Source: Odobenus rosmarus divergens (Eukaryota > Chordata > Mammalia > Carnivora > Odobenidae). From it: a DNA stretch of 64,000 nt. Both the position numbers and the translations under genes were made by a program. The notes below the pieces were generated by a model, which was not told where the DNA came from, did not search any database, and worked only from the letters and a program-made list of their open reading frames with translations. This document shows, in pieces, positions 10,922-23,170 of this stretch (positions are counted from its first letter, which is position 1; each line of letters opens with the position of its first letter). The DNA lies in contig NW_004450324.1 in assembly GCF_000321225.1 (NCBI RefSeq), positions 2,135,920 to 2,199,919 on the forward strand, given 5' to 3'.

Positions 10922-11829
10922 GTGGTAATACAGACCAGTTTACACATGGCATCTAAGGTTCTCAGAAGTATGTAAATATGTTGCCAGTTACCCACACCTT
11001 ATATTCTTGTAAACAGATAAAGCTGAATCATTTGAACCTCATGAAAGGGAGAGTTTGGAAGAGTTAGGTATGTGTGGGGATCTCTTCCACTTAGCATAAT
11101 AACTGTGGGGAATGGCATGTTTGTATAAAACGAGTAATTTGGTATTGTTGCTCTTTTCTTCCTTTCTCTTTTTCTGTCAACACTTGCCTAGGTCAGCATT
11201 TCAAATTCGGGTTTCAGTGTGATCACCCCAATTCTCCATAGGCAACTTTAATTTCACACTTTTTCTTTTATTGCCTCTAATATTTTACAGGAGAAGGGGA
11301 CATGATGTTGCAAGTCATGCCAGTGCACCTCCCTGGCCAGCAATGCCAATAGATGGGCAATGTATAAATCATGGATATCATGGATTTTGATCCAGTCCGA
11401 ATTGTATTACATACCACTTATAAATGCAATTAATAGCAGCCAAAGTAAAGACACAATATACCAATAATACTTGAGTCATCAACAAAGAGTAGAGGATAAA
11501 CTTTGAATTTCTTATTCTTAATGTAGATAAGTCATTTCCCCTTAAATCCCAAAGACAGATTTAATGTACATTTGTTTTATATTTTGTTTGTAACTGAGAA
11601 TCTTATATACACAAAGCTTACTAGCTGAGGAATTATTTTCATATAACCTAACCCATTCCATGGTTTATAAGACATGTTTAAAATATACTGTAAGTAAATT
11701 GCAGCTCCAACCAAGTCTGTAATGGAAAGTTCCTTATATCCTTATACATAACTATAGCCTTAGAGTCTCACGTGGAGAAACAATGTAGGACGAGCTCTTT
11801 GACAGCACTCATTTGGTTATTCACTTTAC
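10922..11829. other. Unique intergenic DNA
   Basis: No gene or recognised repeat. Includes pyrimidine-rich text near 11150-11180. Confidence 0.5.
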
Positions 11830-13070
11830 ACATTAATAGCATTCATTCATTTATGTGTTTCATACCTATTTATTGCATACCTAATATGAGTGAATGTTTT
11901 AGGTGCTTGGCATATCATAGGAGTACAAAATACGAAGCCCTTCTTCCTGTGGAGCTTCTATTCTTGAGGAAAGTGACAGGTAACAGCAACCACCACAACA
12001 ACTGCAGTGACAAACAGCTCAACAAATCAATATATAATAAATAAGAAGACAAATAAAACGGGGAGAGCAAGCACAATGTGATGAGTGCCATTTCAGATCA
12101 GGTGTCAAGGACAGCAGAGACTTGAAAGAAGGTCTCAGGAAGGACAAGTTTGAGAGTCACTGAAAGAAGGTTTGTCTTCTGATGGGTTATATTTACACCA
12201 CACTAATCTAACAATGTAATCAAAATTAAATCAACTACTTAGTCTAATAAACATAATCTAAGAAGTGATTTGTCCTCTGAATTCTTCACCCTTTACACCA
12301 GCTATTTTTATGGTACATGAATACAAAATAAGATATAGCCTTAGGTTCACTAGTTCTCAGGGCAAAATAAAATCCCTGGGTAGAGCTTCTGATGGTGAAT
12401 CAGCTTTGGTGATGATCACTTCTTTTTCATTCTGGAATTCTGGCAGCAAGTGATAAATCTAGGCAGTGGCTGGAAGCAGGGATTGCTGCTGAATTCTGTC
12501 TCCCTGAGTCTGCTGTGAGTGAGTAGCTGTCACATGCCAGCAGGGATGTCAGCAAACTAGATGGTGCTCACAGCAATCAGTCAACCAACAGAGATGCATT
12601 GAATGATTTGAACTTAAAAAAATAAATCATTCTGCTGCTTTATGGAGAATGGACTCTCTGGAGAAAGAGTCAAAATGGGAAAACAGATGTGTGAAGGGAA
12701 TCAAGGGTTCAGGTTGGAGATGCCTGATAGCTATGTAGAGAAGACACTTGGATTATGCATGCCTAGGGTTTAGGGACAAAGGCAGGGATGGTGATATGTT
12801 ATAGTCATGAGAACATAGATGGCCTCTAAAGCCATGGATTAGATATGATTACAATGGAGAGGGGTACACAGAAAAGAGAAGGAGGCCCCTACCAAGCTCT
12901 GGAGCACTCCAATATTTGCAGGTCTCACAAGGACAAGGAACCAGCAAAGAAAACCAAGGCGTCACATAACAGGGAAACCAGGAGAGTGTGACATGAGGAA
13001 AGGCAAGCCAAGGGAAGAAAGTATCTCAAAAAAAGGGAATGCCCATTTGTGTCACATACTGCTGCAAAAA
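11830..13070 (+). repeat. Long ancient interspersed repeat, family not assigned
   Basis: Shows several ordered blocks of a common old mammalian repeat: 'tattgcatacctaatatgag', 'ggtgcttggcatatc', 'gtggagcttctattcttgag', 'atgtgatgagtgccattt', 'aggtctcaggaaggac', 'aaaccaggagagtgtgac' and 'aagccaagggaagaaagt'. The order is collinear over more than 1 kb, with unique-looking gaps around 12.15-12.6 kb. I recognise the repeat text but cannot assign the family name. Confidence 0.5.
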
Positions 13071-13129
13071 TGACTAGTAATTGTAGGAGAGTCATAATTT
13101 AACAGTAATCATCATTATAATAAAAGCTA

Positions 13130-13345
13130 ATGTGTCTGTACCCTTATTATCTGCCAAACATTATTTTAAGAGATTACATGGATTTTCCCATATAATCCTC
13201 ATAATATCTCATACAATCCATCCTCACTTGAATTATCTCATACAATCATACAAGGTAGATACTGATATTGTCCTAATTTCACAGATGAGGAAACTGTGAA
13301 ATAGCATATTAATAACTTGTCACCTGGTTATGTAATCTGATTAGG
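13130..13345 (-). repeat. MIR SINE (ancient)
   Basis: Antisense MIR: 'cccatataatcctcataata', 'acaaggtagatactgatatt', 'tttcacagatgaggaaactg'. A local duplication of a tctcatacaatc segment (13207 and 13237 regions) lies inside it. Confidence 0.8.
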
Positions 13346-13544
13346 AATTGATTTAGGAAGATGGAGACGGTTGATAATCTTAAACAGAGTTGTTTTGGTA
13401 GACTAGTGTAGACTCTGGACTGACTGACACGCACGCTGGCAGCTGGCCTAGCACTTAGAATATTCCATAGTTGGTGGCTATTATTAAAATAGTGCTGATA
13501 ATATTTTATTGTAATTATTCTTTTGAATAACTGTCTTTTCTGCT

Positions 13545-13650
13545 GAACTATGAGCACTCTTTGAGGGCACATCTTGTATTTTTTATCTCTGTATTTCAGC
13601 CCTCACTCCAATCTCTCTCATTTGTAGGTGTTCAATTAGTGTTGATTAGG
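13545..13650 (+). repeat. L2 3'-end remnant
   Basis: Contains 'atgagcactctttgagggca', a 'tctctgtatttcagccct' segment and 'taggtgttcaattagtg', in the order of the L2 3' end. Confidence 0.7.
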
Positions 13651-14247
13651 GTTAGGATAAGGAAGAAGTTAATGGAGAAAATTCATTTTGAAATGGCTTT
13701 ATGGATAGGTAGAATTTGAGTAGATAGAAAGGTCAGGTATAATATTACCAAAGATGCTCAGACTATTGCTGAGTTCATTATATAAAATTTTGTGAAATAT
13801 TAGGTCAATAATTTGTCCAAAATGTTCCTTTATGGGATAATAAGTCTGTCTAGATCAGAGGTCCAAAGCTCAAAAGCCCATGGAGATCATGCTGCAATGG
13901 AAATGAGTAAACGAGCCAGCTGTAAGCTTTGGAATAAGAAGGCTGGGGCACATTGGAGAGAAGCCAGAAATCTGGAATTTTTATATGAAATCTCCTCCAT
14001 TTTGTAATGCAGGCATCTAATTCAATTTTTTAATACTGCTAAGTGGGAAAAAAAAAGACATCTGTGGGATGCAACTGGTCCAAGGGGCACTAATTTATGA
14101 CTTTGGTCTGCACAATGTCAATCCAGCTAATCAAGAAAGTTGATTCTGGGGGGAAATCGATGAAACTTAGAGTAAAACAAGTGAATTAAAGATCTTTTTG
14201 ACACAGTGTATCTGAATTTTATATAGGACAGCTGATAGTTTAAAAAT
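13651..14247. other. Unique intergenic DNA
   Basis: No gene-like frame or recognised repeat. A 64-codon frame at 13813-14007 has no known motif. Confidence 0.5.
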
Positions 14248-14727
14248 AAAAGCCACAGGAGAAGTCCCAAAAGCTTAATTTTGCTTTTGTTTCACTTCAT
14301 CAAGATAAAAAGCTTCTGCACAGCAAAGGAAACAGTCAACAAAATAAAGAGGCAACCCATAGAATGGGAGAAGATATTTGCAAATGACACTACAAAGGGC
14401 TGATATCCAAGATCTATAAAGAACTTCTCAAACTCAACACCCCAAAAACAAATAAGTCAAAAAATGAAGGGGGAGAAATCAGAGGGGGAGACAAACCATG
14501 AGAGACTATGGACTCCGAGAAAAAAAATGAGGGTTTTAGAGGGGGTGGGGGGATGGGTTAGCCTGCTGATGGGTATTAAAGAGGGCACGTAGTGTATGGA
14601 GCACCAGGTGTTATACAAAAACAATGAATCATGGAACACTACATCAAAAACTAATGATGTATTGTATGGTGACTAACATAACATAATAAAATTAAATTAA
14701 GTTAAATAAAAAAAAGCCATAGGAGAA
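14248..14727 (+). mobile_element. 5'-truncated L1 with 5' inversion and internal deletion
   Basis: Flanked by aaaagccacaggagaa (14248-14263) and aaaagccataggagaa (14712-14727), one mismatch. Inside, 14266-14293 appears to be the inverted form of the ORF2 segment that normally lies directly upstream of acttcatcaagataaaaag, which follows in sense. ORF2 sense text (for example 'gaatgggagaagatatttgc') runs to about 14455. It is then joined directly to 3' UTR text ('agagactatggactccgag', 'gggtattaaagagggcacg', 'tgaatcatggaacactac') and an A-rich tail. The ORF2 C-terminal Cys-rich part is missing. This looks like a fairly recent carnivore L1 subfamily. Confidence 0.88.
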
Positions 14728-16315
14728 AAAATATATATTTCAAGGCCTTCAATAAGAATAGAAAAGAAAAGCAGGTAACCTGCCATAATTAGTATTTAAG
14801 GCAGATCTGCCTGAAAAACTGTGTGATCCAAGGAAAATCCAGATGCACAGGGATGGCTCTGAGGATCACTGTATGGTGTGTCTCTCATCCAGTTTTGGTG
14901 ACAGCCTGAGGCAGCATTCACAGAAGTGGAGGGTGTGAGGTCAACTTTATCTAAGGGAAAAAATATCTTCTACAGTCAGGTAAATATTTTATAACTGCTT
15001 GGCACATCTCATAGCATACTGCTTAGATCAAAAGAATGCATCTACAGAGATATGTGGAACATTATATTATATAAAACTATTGCTTATACAATGCTGACAA
15101 ATAATATTCTAATCCATCATTTAGTCTTAAATGATTTTTTTTAGCAAATCAAATTACACTGTCTCCTAGGTAACCTCAAAAGAAGTTTTCTTTCATTTTC
15201 TTTCACATGTCACACCATTTTTCCTAATGGGGTCTTAGGGGTTTGATGTGGAGAGAGTGTGGAACTAAAGTGTTACATGCAGGGACCAGCTAATTCTTCA
15301 ATGATGTGGACATCAACTAAATTACTTCTTTTGATCAACAAGGCAGCAGAGTGCTTTGTTGTCTGGATCCACAGAATGATATATCATTTATACACAGATG
15401 GACCAAAGAAAGATTATGTAACCTAAAATTTTTTTTAAAAAAGACAGTTACTGGACTGTTGAAAGTGTATTGTTACATGAGAATAAGTTAGTGGGAAGCT
15501 GATTGACCATAATACTAACTATCCCTCTATCTGTCTATCTAAATCTACAGTAATTGTTTAATATATAGTTCCCAGATTGAATTGAGCCAATAATAGTAAG
15601 TGAGCAAATAAACATGGAATGTCAATTTACTCACAATTTTTTTATGAATAAACAATGCTTGAAGAAGTTACCCAAAAGAATAGACTTTCATCCTTTAATG
15701 TGTTTCTGTTTTGACTAAATAATCTTTATAGGCTTCTTACTTGATATTTAAAAACAAATTAGTTCAGTAAGCCTCAAATTTTAAATTAAAAATGAAAACT
15801 GATTACTAAAATATAGATTGATTTTCAATTCATAGATAAACCAGGTATTAGATACCTAGCAAAATTTTGTGAAAATAGGAAACTTTGCAACGTAACATTT
15901 CTTAGGTCTAATATTATATACAATGGCCCATCAAGGTTTACAATATGTAACTTTATATCTTATCTCTCCCAGAGATTATATTCTGTCCTGGAAGACAGAA
16001 TACATACAGACTTCTTATTTGGGCTCCTGAAGATACTTCTTGCGTCTAATCATTTTTAAGCATATGTAAAACTTATGTCTTAATTAGAAATTTAAGCTTG
16101 TAAAATATTAACTAAGCATACCTCCTTGCTCTCACCACAGGCAGGCCAATGGAATTTAAAAACTATAGAATGTTAGAACAGAGTTATCAGGCCAGGAAAT
16201 CAAAGGTCAAAGAGTAACTTGCTTAAGTTTCTACAGCTAATCAATAGGAGGGTAACAAGTAGAATCCTAGATTGGTGTTTCTTTACTTTATTAATTGACT
16301 CTTTTATAATTAAAA
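14728..16315. other. Unique AT-rich intergenic DNA
   Basis: No frame over 60 codons with any motif, and no confidently named repeat. Strongly AT-rich between 15.4 and 16.1 kb. Confidence 0.5.
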
Positions 16316-16327
16316 GAATGATATTCC

Positions 16328-16525
16328 AGGGGTGCTGGTGACTCAGTTGGTTAAGCATCTGCCTTCGGCTCAGGTCATGATCTCAGGGTCCTGGGATCCA
16401 GCCCTACATCAGCCCCCTGCTCAGCGGGGAGCCTGATTCTTCTGATTCTTCCTCTCACTCTGCCCCTCCCCCCACTTGTGCATGCTCTCTCTCTCATAAA
16501 TAAATAAAATCTTTAAAAAAAAAAC
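16328..16525 (+). mobile_element. CAN-SINE, degraded, with 11-bp TSD
   Basis: Sense copy with a mutated 5' end (ggggtgctggtgactcag), B-box region gggatccagccct, CT-rich tract and aaataaataaaatcttt tail. Flanked by gaatgatattc at 16316-16326 and 16526-16536. A gattcttct duplication occurs near 16434-16452. Confidence 0.95.
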
Positions 16526-16536
16526 GAATGATATTC

Positions 16537-17533
16537 AAGAAAGACTTGGGAACTATAAATAAGATCCTAATTTAATTTTTAAATTTGCTATGGACATTAG
16601 CCCAACACTTCTTTTTTAATAGAGGCACAAAAATATAAAATAAAATCATAAAACTTAATGGATCTAGTAATAATTTCAAATTATAGATCAAAAAAGCAAA
16701 TGTTTAGGATCTTACATCACTATTATCTTGGAAGATGGGTAAATTATTCTACACTAAACTGTAACAACCACACCATGCTTTTGAGCCATGCAAGTGTCTC
16801 CTGCTTTTTTTCCTTCTCTTGTTGTCTTATGAGGCTTCAAACACAAATCTCGTTGCTTGGTACAGTGAAACATGAAACAAGACAGCTGCTGACTATGGAA
16901 AGCCAAAGAGCACGGCAGCTTGCTTTCAATAAGATTACTTAAAAATCAGTTTGCTTTAAGTTCATAAAATGTCATTTCATTAAAGTGTGTTTTCATTTAT
17001 GATTTCAAAATCATGGCTGCCATGCCAAGGCTGTTTTATTTGTACAGTGAAGATATGAAAATGTCTCTTTACTATACAGTAGCACAAAACACATTTTATT
17101 TACATTTTGTTGAAATATTTATTAAATTATAGATACCCCAGGCTTAATTTTGAAATCAATTAAATAAAATCCCACAGGTTGCTCTATCCATGTATCCACT
17201 TTGACAGCATATCTACAGGTCTGGAATTTACAGATATACTAATCACTGCTCTTATTCTGTATCCAAAGAAGTATTTTATGGTGTCCAGTGCATGACAAAT
17301 AGTTGTCACAGATTGATAAAGGAAGATGTTTGCCTGATTCTGACCTGCTTCTTGGTTACTCTTGCTGCGATTATAGGTCCAATGCCTAATGGGTAGAGAT
17401 TGTAGAGAGAGACGTATAGAGAAGGCATGCAAACCAGAAACAAATTAAAGGGGGAGGCATCTGACTGCTTTGTGCATCAGTGTGGTGGTGGTAGCGGCTG
17501 GGGCCATCAGGGTACTGGTGACAGAAGAATCCC
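16537..17533. other. Unique DNA, possible conserved element around 16.9-17.1 kb
   Basis: No gene or repeat recognised. The 16930-17110 stretch is non-repetitive, with an NFI-like half-site cluster (tggctgccatgccaagg) and runs of balanced AT-rich text that resemble mammalian conserved non-coding DNA. This is only an impression and needs an alignment. Confidence 0.35.
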
Positions 17534-17916
17534 TGTAATGTTTTCAGTCTCCTGAAAATTTATGCCCTTCTATGCCCCTCAAGCCCTGCGTGCACCACTA
17601 ACTAGCGAAAGGAGAAACAACAAGAATCCTTCCTGATTCAAGATATGAGTGGCCGCCTGATTATGTTTCCTATGGGATTCCCGCACGGAGGGGGAATTGT
17701 CAAACTATCGAACAAGCCGGAATAACCTGAGAACTAACCAATCACGGTGGGTGAGAATGGGCATAGTGGCATACTGCTGAATATCCCCCTTGCCACAGAG
17801 AATGTCTTCGGTTTGCTATGAAGAGGGTCCTCTCTGCTTTCCAAGTGGGCTGGACTAAAGTCTCTTCAATCTACTGCTCCAGAGGGGCCTTCTCCTGCCC
17901 TGTCACGCTCAGAACA
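17534..17916 (+). mobile_element. Possible solo LTR (class I ERV-like), unnamed
   Basis: A block much richer in GC and CpG than its surroundings (gcgtgc, tagcga, ggccgc, cccgcacgg, atcgaac, gccgg, atcacgg, cttcgg). It can be bounded TGTAATG...AGAACA, so it has TGT/ACA ends. It includes a CCAAT-type motif (aaccaatcacgg) and a ggactaaagtctcttcaatc segment like the end of R in some gammaretrovirus-type LTRs. No matching 4-6 bp TSD was found, and no gag/pol/env is adjacent. It could instead be another non-LTR CpG-rich repeat. Confidence 0.35.
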
Positions 17917-18345
17917 GACAGAAGAACCAGTGACGATGGAAAGTTAATATTGCCTAGAGAGTCTTAATCTTTTCAGCTGCTGACAAAGTTGCTCTGAGTC
18001 CTCCTGCTACTTCATAGCTCAGTGCAATGTCTTTTTTAATCATTTTGGGAAAGGAGTGGTAGGTAAGGTTTAGGGACACAAAAGGCTTAAGAATACTTGT
18101 AAGCTCGGCATCCTCTAAACAAAGTGATGTTCAACTTAACCAGCCAAGAAAATATATCCCAAGAGTAATTTTAAAAGTTACATGTTAACAGTGCAAATGA
18201 CCATCCAAACAATCTGTATTTTTAAAGGCGATTTGTAGAAAATAAAGAGCAAGTGTTTGCATATTTCTTCTATTCTGATCAATGACAAGTTTGTAATGCC
18301 AACAGTTTTTCTTCTTCAGATCTTTGCATCCTTATCAAACTTTCA
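17917..18345. other. Unique intergenic DNA
   Basis: No gene or named repeat recognised. Confidence 0.5.
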
Positions 18346-18543
18346 TTTTTTTTTAAAGATTTTATTTATTTATTTGAGAGAGAGAATGAGATAGAGAGAG
18401 AGAGCATGAGAGGGGGGAGGGTCAGAGGGAGACGCAGACTCCCTGCTGAGCAGGGACCCTGATGCGGGACTCGATCCCCGGACTCCAGGATCATGACCTG
18501 AGCCGAAGGCAGTCGCTTAACCAACTGAGCCACCCAGGCGCCC
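18346..18543 (-). mobile_element. CAN-SINE ('actccaggatc' subgroup)
   Basis: Antisense full-length copy. It has the diagnostic text ggactccaggatcatgacc and ggcagtcgcttaacc instead of the ccctgggatc / cagacgctt form. The 3' poly(T) starts in tcatttttt and the 5' end is followed by tcattttttt, consistent with a short T-rich TSD. Confidence 0.95.
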
Positions 18544-19009
18544 TCATTTTTTTTTTTTTTTATGGTCAAATCACTATCTCCGGCTGGAACATTGCACAGA
18601 AGATTTGGTTTCAGAATATGGTACACAGACATACTCAAGGGAAGATTCTAATTCAGAGAAACACTAATTTTGGTTAAATAGCTAATAATAATTACTTAAA
18701 AATTTTTGTGACTTTATTTAAATATTAAAAAATGAAGTTAAATCAACATATGAATGTGGTAAAAATTCAAACAATTAAAAAAAATGAAAAGTAAAATCTC
18801 CTTTCCTTTACTTCCAATTCTATAACATATGTCCTGAGGTAGAGTTTCTTGTTTATTCTTCCAGAAGAAAAAAGTGGAAAGAAGGAAGGTAGGAGGGGAG
18901 AGAGGAAGGAAGAAATAAGAAAGATACATAGTATGGGATTATTCTGTATACTCTTCAGCATTTGGATTTATTTGTTCTATAGTATACCTTGGAACCCTTT
19001 CCCTATTTA
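18544..19009. other. Unique AT-rich DNA
   Basis: No gene or repeat recognised apart from GA-rich text at 18875-18925 (ggaaggtaggaggggagag and similar). Confidence 0.5.
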
Positions 19010-19545
19010 GATCACTTTTAAAAAGTTTTTATTATGGGAATTTTCAAATATACAGAAGAGTATAAAGTCTGGTACAGTAAGCACAAATATAGCCCCATCA
19101 ATTAAAATTGTTAACATTTTTCCCAATTTGCTTATTTCACCTTTCAATCACCTATCTCTATTTCTTTGCTGAATCATTTCAAAGTAAACTGCAGGTATCG
19201 TAACACTTCATTCCCAACTACTTCAGACTCATCACTTAAAATCAACAACATTATCTTGTATGGCCATTCTTGTCCCTAATAAAATCAACAATAATTCTCA
19301 AATATAACCCAATATCCAGTGATTACTAAAATATCTCCAATTATTTCCCAAGTGTAATTACTAGATTTTTGGGGGGAAACTTGTATTTAATTAAGAATCA
19401 CACTTTGAATGTGGATGTCAAATCTTTTAAATCTCTTATAATCTAGAACAATGCTCCACTCTACATTAAACAAAGTTAGACTGATCAAAATTGTTTGGTT
19501 GTTTCCTCAGGGTGTGACTTGTTCCTCTATTCACTCATCCTCTTC
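19010..19545. mobile_element. Old L1-type 3' UTR-like repeat
   Basis: Ordered similarity to a widespread mammalian L1M-type terminal sequence: 'aaatatacagaagagtata', 'aactgcaggtatcgtaacac', 'aataaaatcaacaataattc', 'aaatctcttataatctagaa'. Orientation and subfamily are not assigned. Confidence 0.45.
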
Positions 19546-19595
19546 ATTAGCTAATCAATATGTTGACATTTCATGAATTGCAATAAGCGCATTTT

Positions 19596-19730
19596 GTGCA
19601 TTTAATCTCATTTAATCCTTAAAACAACCCCAAGACATTAATAATACTAGTACATCTGTCTGACTGATAAGAAAATGGAAGTTAGAGAGATTAACTCAAT
19701 TCTCTAAGGTCACATATCATTTGTGTTTTC
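19596..19730 (-). repeat. MIR SINE (ancient)
   Basis: Antisense MIR core: 'tctcatttaatccttaaaac', 'ctgataagaaaatggaagtt', 'ctctaaggtcacatatc'. Confidence 0.6.
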
Positions 19731-21349
19731 TTCCCTGTTCTTTATATGTGTCTCACATAGTTTTGTCTAGTACTATACCATTTAGAGTTGAAAAGACTTA
19801 ATTTTACATAGAAGAAAAAGAGGGCCAGAGAGACCAGTTGTGTGATATGTCTAGTCATGTAATTATTTAGTACATGATTTTCAAATGTTAAAAGCATTTA
19901 ATGGGCTGGTGTCACTGGGGAAGGTCAGCTGGATTCTCATAGGGTGGCATTACATTTGTAAACCTGCCAAGGCACACAGCAGTGTTTACAAAGTGTGATA
20001 TGGAAGGTAATTTTAGGCCCATGCATAAGTAATTTTTATATTTGCAGTTATTTATTTTTATGCATTTTAGAGAAACACTGTAACTAGTACACTAACCTCA
20101 AATATTTTTTAGCCTGAGACTCAGTTAAAAACAAAGGTGAGTTAATTTAAAGTAAATTTAAGGAAAAATATTAGGAAAATAATGGGACAGAGAGCATATA
20201 GTTAGTGCAAAAAAATCATGATGATGGAGAGGAATGAGTCCAAAGAGGAGCTGCCTTTTAGGGTGAGGTCATATTAACCCAATTCATATATGAAACCAGA
20301 GTGTAAATGTATTAATTCATAATGAGAAATAAAATAGTTGTGTGTACTGAAACACTCATCTATGTGACAAGTAAATTATCTGCCTGTAGGCAGATCTCAA
20401 AATTAAAACAAGGAAAGCTATTTAAATGATTCTTAGGTTTAATAACTTCAGGTCAAATATGCCAAGTTTATTCATCTTCAGAACAGTGCTGGCCTTGACA
20501 ATGGGACCTTTACATTGGTAAAGGTAGCTTCACTGTCCAAAATTTCCTATCTCTTAGATGTTACAAGATGACCAATTCTCTCTTCTGGTTGATTAGATAT
20601 GTCCACATTCAATATGGTTACTGGAAAGCCATGTCTGGAAGGTTATTTTGCCTTCCTAAGGAACCATTAAATATCTCTGCTCCAATCCATTCTCTGTTGG
20701 ATATACAATGTAATTTACTCAGAGTTTATACTTACTTCTCTTATGTCTAATTCATGGTAGGCTCCAAACATTAACAGCTGTTGCTAGATCTTGGCCTAGA
20801 CTGTTGGCTTTTTGTCTCCTTACCCAGTGCATTTTCTTCTACACTACTTAGTACTGAGTAATTTTCTCAGAACAAATAACATTTCCCAAACTAAGGACTC
20901 TGAAACCTATAAAATCCCTCACATGAGATCAGTATCTCACTCTGAACACATTTATAGTAATTAAAATATACAATAAGTAAAATATAGGCTCTTACTGCTT
21001 GTAATAAATAAAATGAAGATGGAAACATGGTAATTTGCTACCAAAGTCCCACAAAGCTTAAATAATTTGTTTCTGGCTATCTTTCCTTCTTCCACTTTTT
21101 TGTTACATTTACCTAATTCAGGAATAGAAGTAACAGGAGGATTTTGACTGAATTCTTATCACTATTTATACTCATTCAATAGATCTAAAAATGAGGGTTG
21201 TTAAATCTACTACCCAGTTTGCTTTATTTTTACCATTCTAGGTAAATGCTCTTGGCTGCTGTGGATCCAAATGAAACCTGGAGGCCAGGTACAGTCATCT
21301 TCAAAGGTTGGCCACATATCCACCTATGTTCAGGGTAGGGACTAGGAAT
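19731..21349. other. Unique AT-rich intergenic DNA
   Basis: No coding frame over 60 codons, RNA gene or named repeat seen. Confidence 0.5.
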
Positions 21350-21364
21350 ACATTTGGAGTTTTT

Positions 21365-21560
21365 TTTTTAAAGATTTTATTTATTTATTTGTTTGAGAGA
21401 GAATGAGAGAGAGAGAGAGCGCATGAGAGGGGGGAGGGTCAGAGGGAGAAGCAGACTCCCCGCTGAGCAGGGAGCCCGATGTGGGACTCGATCCTGGGAC
21501 TCCAGGATCATGACCTGAGCCGAAGGCAGTCGCTTAACCAACTGAGCCACCCAGGCGCCC
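21365..21560 (-). mobile_element. CAN-SINE ('actccaggatc' subgroup) with 15-bp TSD
   Basis: Antisense full-length copy very similar to the one at 18.3-18.5 kb (gggactccaggatcatgacc, ggcagtcgcttaaccaac). Flanked by acatttggagttttt at 21350-21364 and 21561-21575. Confidence 0.97.
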
Positions 21561-21819
21561 ACATTTGGAGTTTTTGATTGAATATTACAGCAAACAAAAT
21601 TTCCAAATAAGGAGAATAATTATAGAAACAACTATCTCAAGTCTGTCCCCCAAAAGTTTACTCTCACAGACTTAAATGAAGCTAAGGTAAAATCAGTATG
21701 TGTATTGACATACCAAGGGCCACCTCCACTAAATGAGTTTTGGCTTATTCTCTCCAATTCACAACAGAGTATTGTGTTAGGAAAATCATTTGGGATAAAA
21801 AGGACAGTGCATTCTGTTT

Positions 21820-22760
21820 AGAGAATAAAAAGCCAAGCCGCAAAACTGGAAGAAAATATTTGTAAGACCCATATATCATAAAAGACTGCTCACCAGAATA
21901 TATACAGAACTATCAAATCTCAATAATAAGAAAACAACCATCCTAAGTTTTAAAAAGAGGGAGCAAATTAAACTGAAACTTCACCAAAGAATAGATGCAG
22001 ATGGAAAATAAGCACATGAAAAGTTATTCAAAATTATCAGTCATTGGAGGAATACAAATTCAATTCACAAAATACCACCACACACCCATAAGAATGTCTC
22101 AATTAAAAATTTTGACCTTACCAACTTCTGGCAAGGATGCAGAGCAACTAGGATTTTCATGCATTGCTAGTGGTGGGAATACAAAATGGTATAGCCACAT
22201 CAGAAAATGGTTTGTAGTTTATTTAATTTAAGCATGCACTTATCATATGACCCTGCTATTCCACTTCAAGGTATTTATCTAAGAGGAATGAAGACATATC
22301 CACACAAAACCCGTACACGAGTGTTTATAGTAGCTTTATTCATACTTGCCCCAAACTGGAAACAATTCCCATGTCATTAACTGGTGAAGGGATAAACAAA
22401 TTGTGGTACCTTCACACAATGGTATACCATTCAACACTAAAAAGGATAAACTGCTGATACATGCAGCAAAATGGATGAGACTCAGGTGCATTATGCTAGA
22501 AGAAAGAAGCCAGACTCAAAAGGCTACATACTATATGAAATTCCATTTTAATGGTTCTCTGGGAAAAGGTAAAGTGATAGGGAGAGAAATCAATTAGTGG
22601 TTGTTTGGACAGTACAATGGAGGAGAGGAGGAGATTGACGATAAAAGAATTTGACAGAACTTTTTGGGGTGATGGAAATATTCTAGATCTTGTCAAAACT
22701 CATAGAACTATACATTAAAAAGGGCAAACAGTATCATATGTAAAGTATACATAAAAAGAC
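21820..22760 (+). mobile_element. Old L1 (L1M-type) ORF2 end and 3' UTR
   Basis: Collinear with the end of L1 ORF2 and the 3' UTR: 'aaaatatttgtaagaccc', 'gaggaatacaaattcaattc', 'ctggcaaggatgcagagc', 'agtggtgggaatacaaaat', 'gggataaacaaattgtgg', 'gcattatgctagaagaaag', 'ttggggtgatggaaatattc'. Many stops and indels, and no young TSD. The A-rich tail has become the CA repeat that follows. Confidence 0.85.
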
Positions 22761-22815
22761 CTGACAAACGCAAACACACACACACAAATACATACACACA
22801 TCACAGATAGATAGA
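22761..22815. repeat. CA/GATA-rich microsatellite at L1 tail
   Basis: Short CA runs and gatagatag directly after the old L1 3' end, as expected from decay of an A-rich tail. Confidence 0.8.
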
Positions 22816-23009
22816 CTTGCATTATTGAGGCCTGAACCTTACTGACTCCAAACCATTACTAAACCAATAGCATCTATGTTATTTTTGGCCTGAGATTTTA
22901 CTATTTTCTGGTCAATGGGAGGGCTATTGTTTAATGTTAGAAAAGGAATTCGGAGAACATTACTAATATTTAAGGTTCTTTTTCTTGCCAAATGGATGAA
23001 AATGGATGA

Positions 23010-23170
23010 TGTCCTACTAATTACACAAGTATTTACTGAAGACATACTACATTCCAGGCCTTGCTTTAATGCTAGTTGGCAGAATGAAACTGCAGACAAA
23101 AACCTCTGCTCTTGTTGGCAGAGATTTTTAGTTAGAGAAGACAAAAATAAACAATCACCTAGATAAAATA
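23010..23170 (+). repeat. Ancient interspersed repeat, family not assigned
   Basis: Text 'gtatttactgaagacatact' then 'ccaggccttgctttaatgc' resembles the start of the same old repeat as at 11.8 kb. Confidence 0.4.

Noticed and set aside
17534..17916. CpG island promoter of an unseen gene
   Set aside because: Under 400 bases, no downstream exon or open frame, and TGT/ACA ends fit an LTR better.
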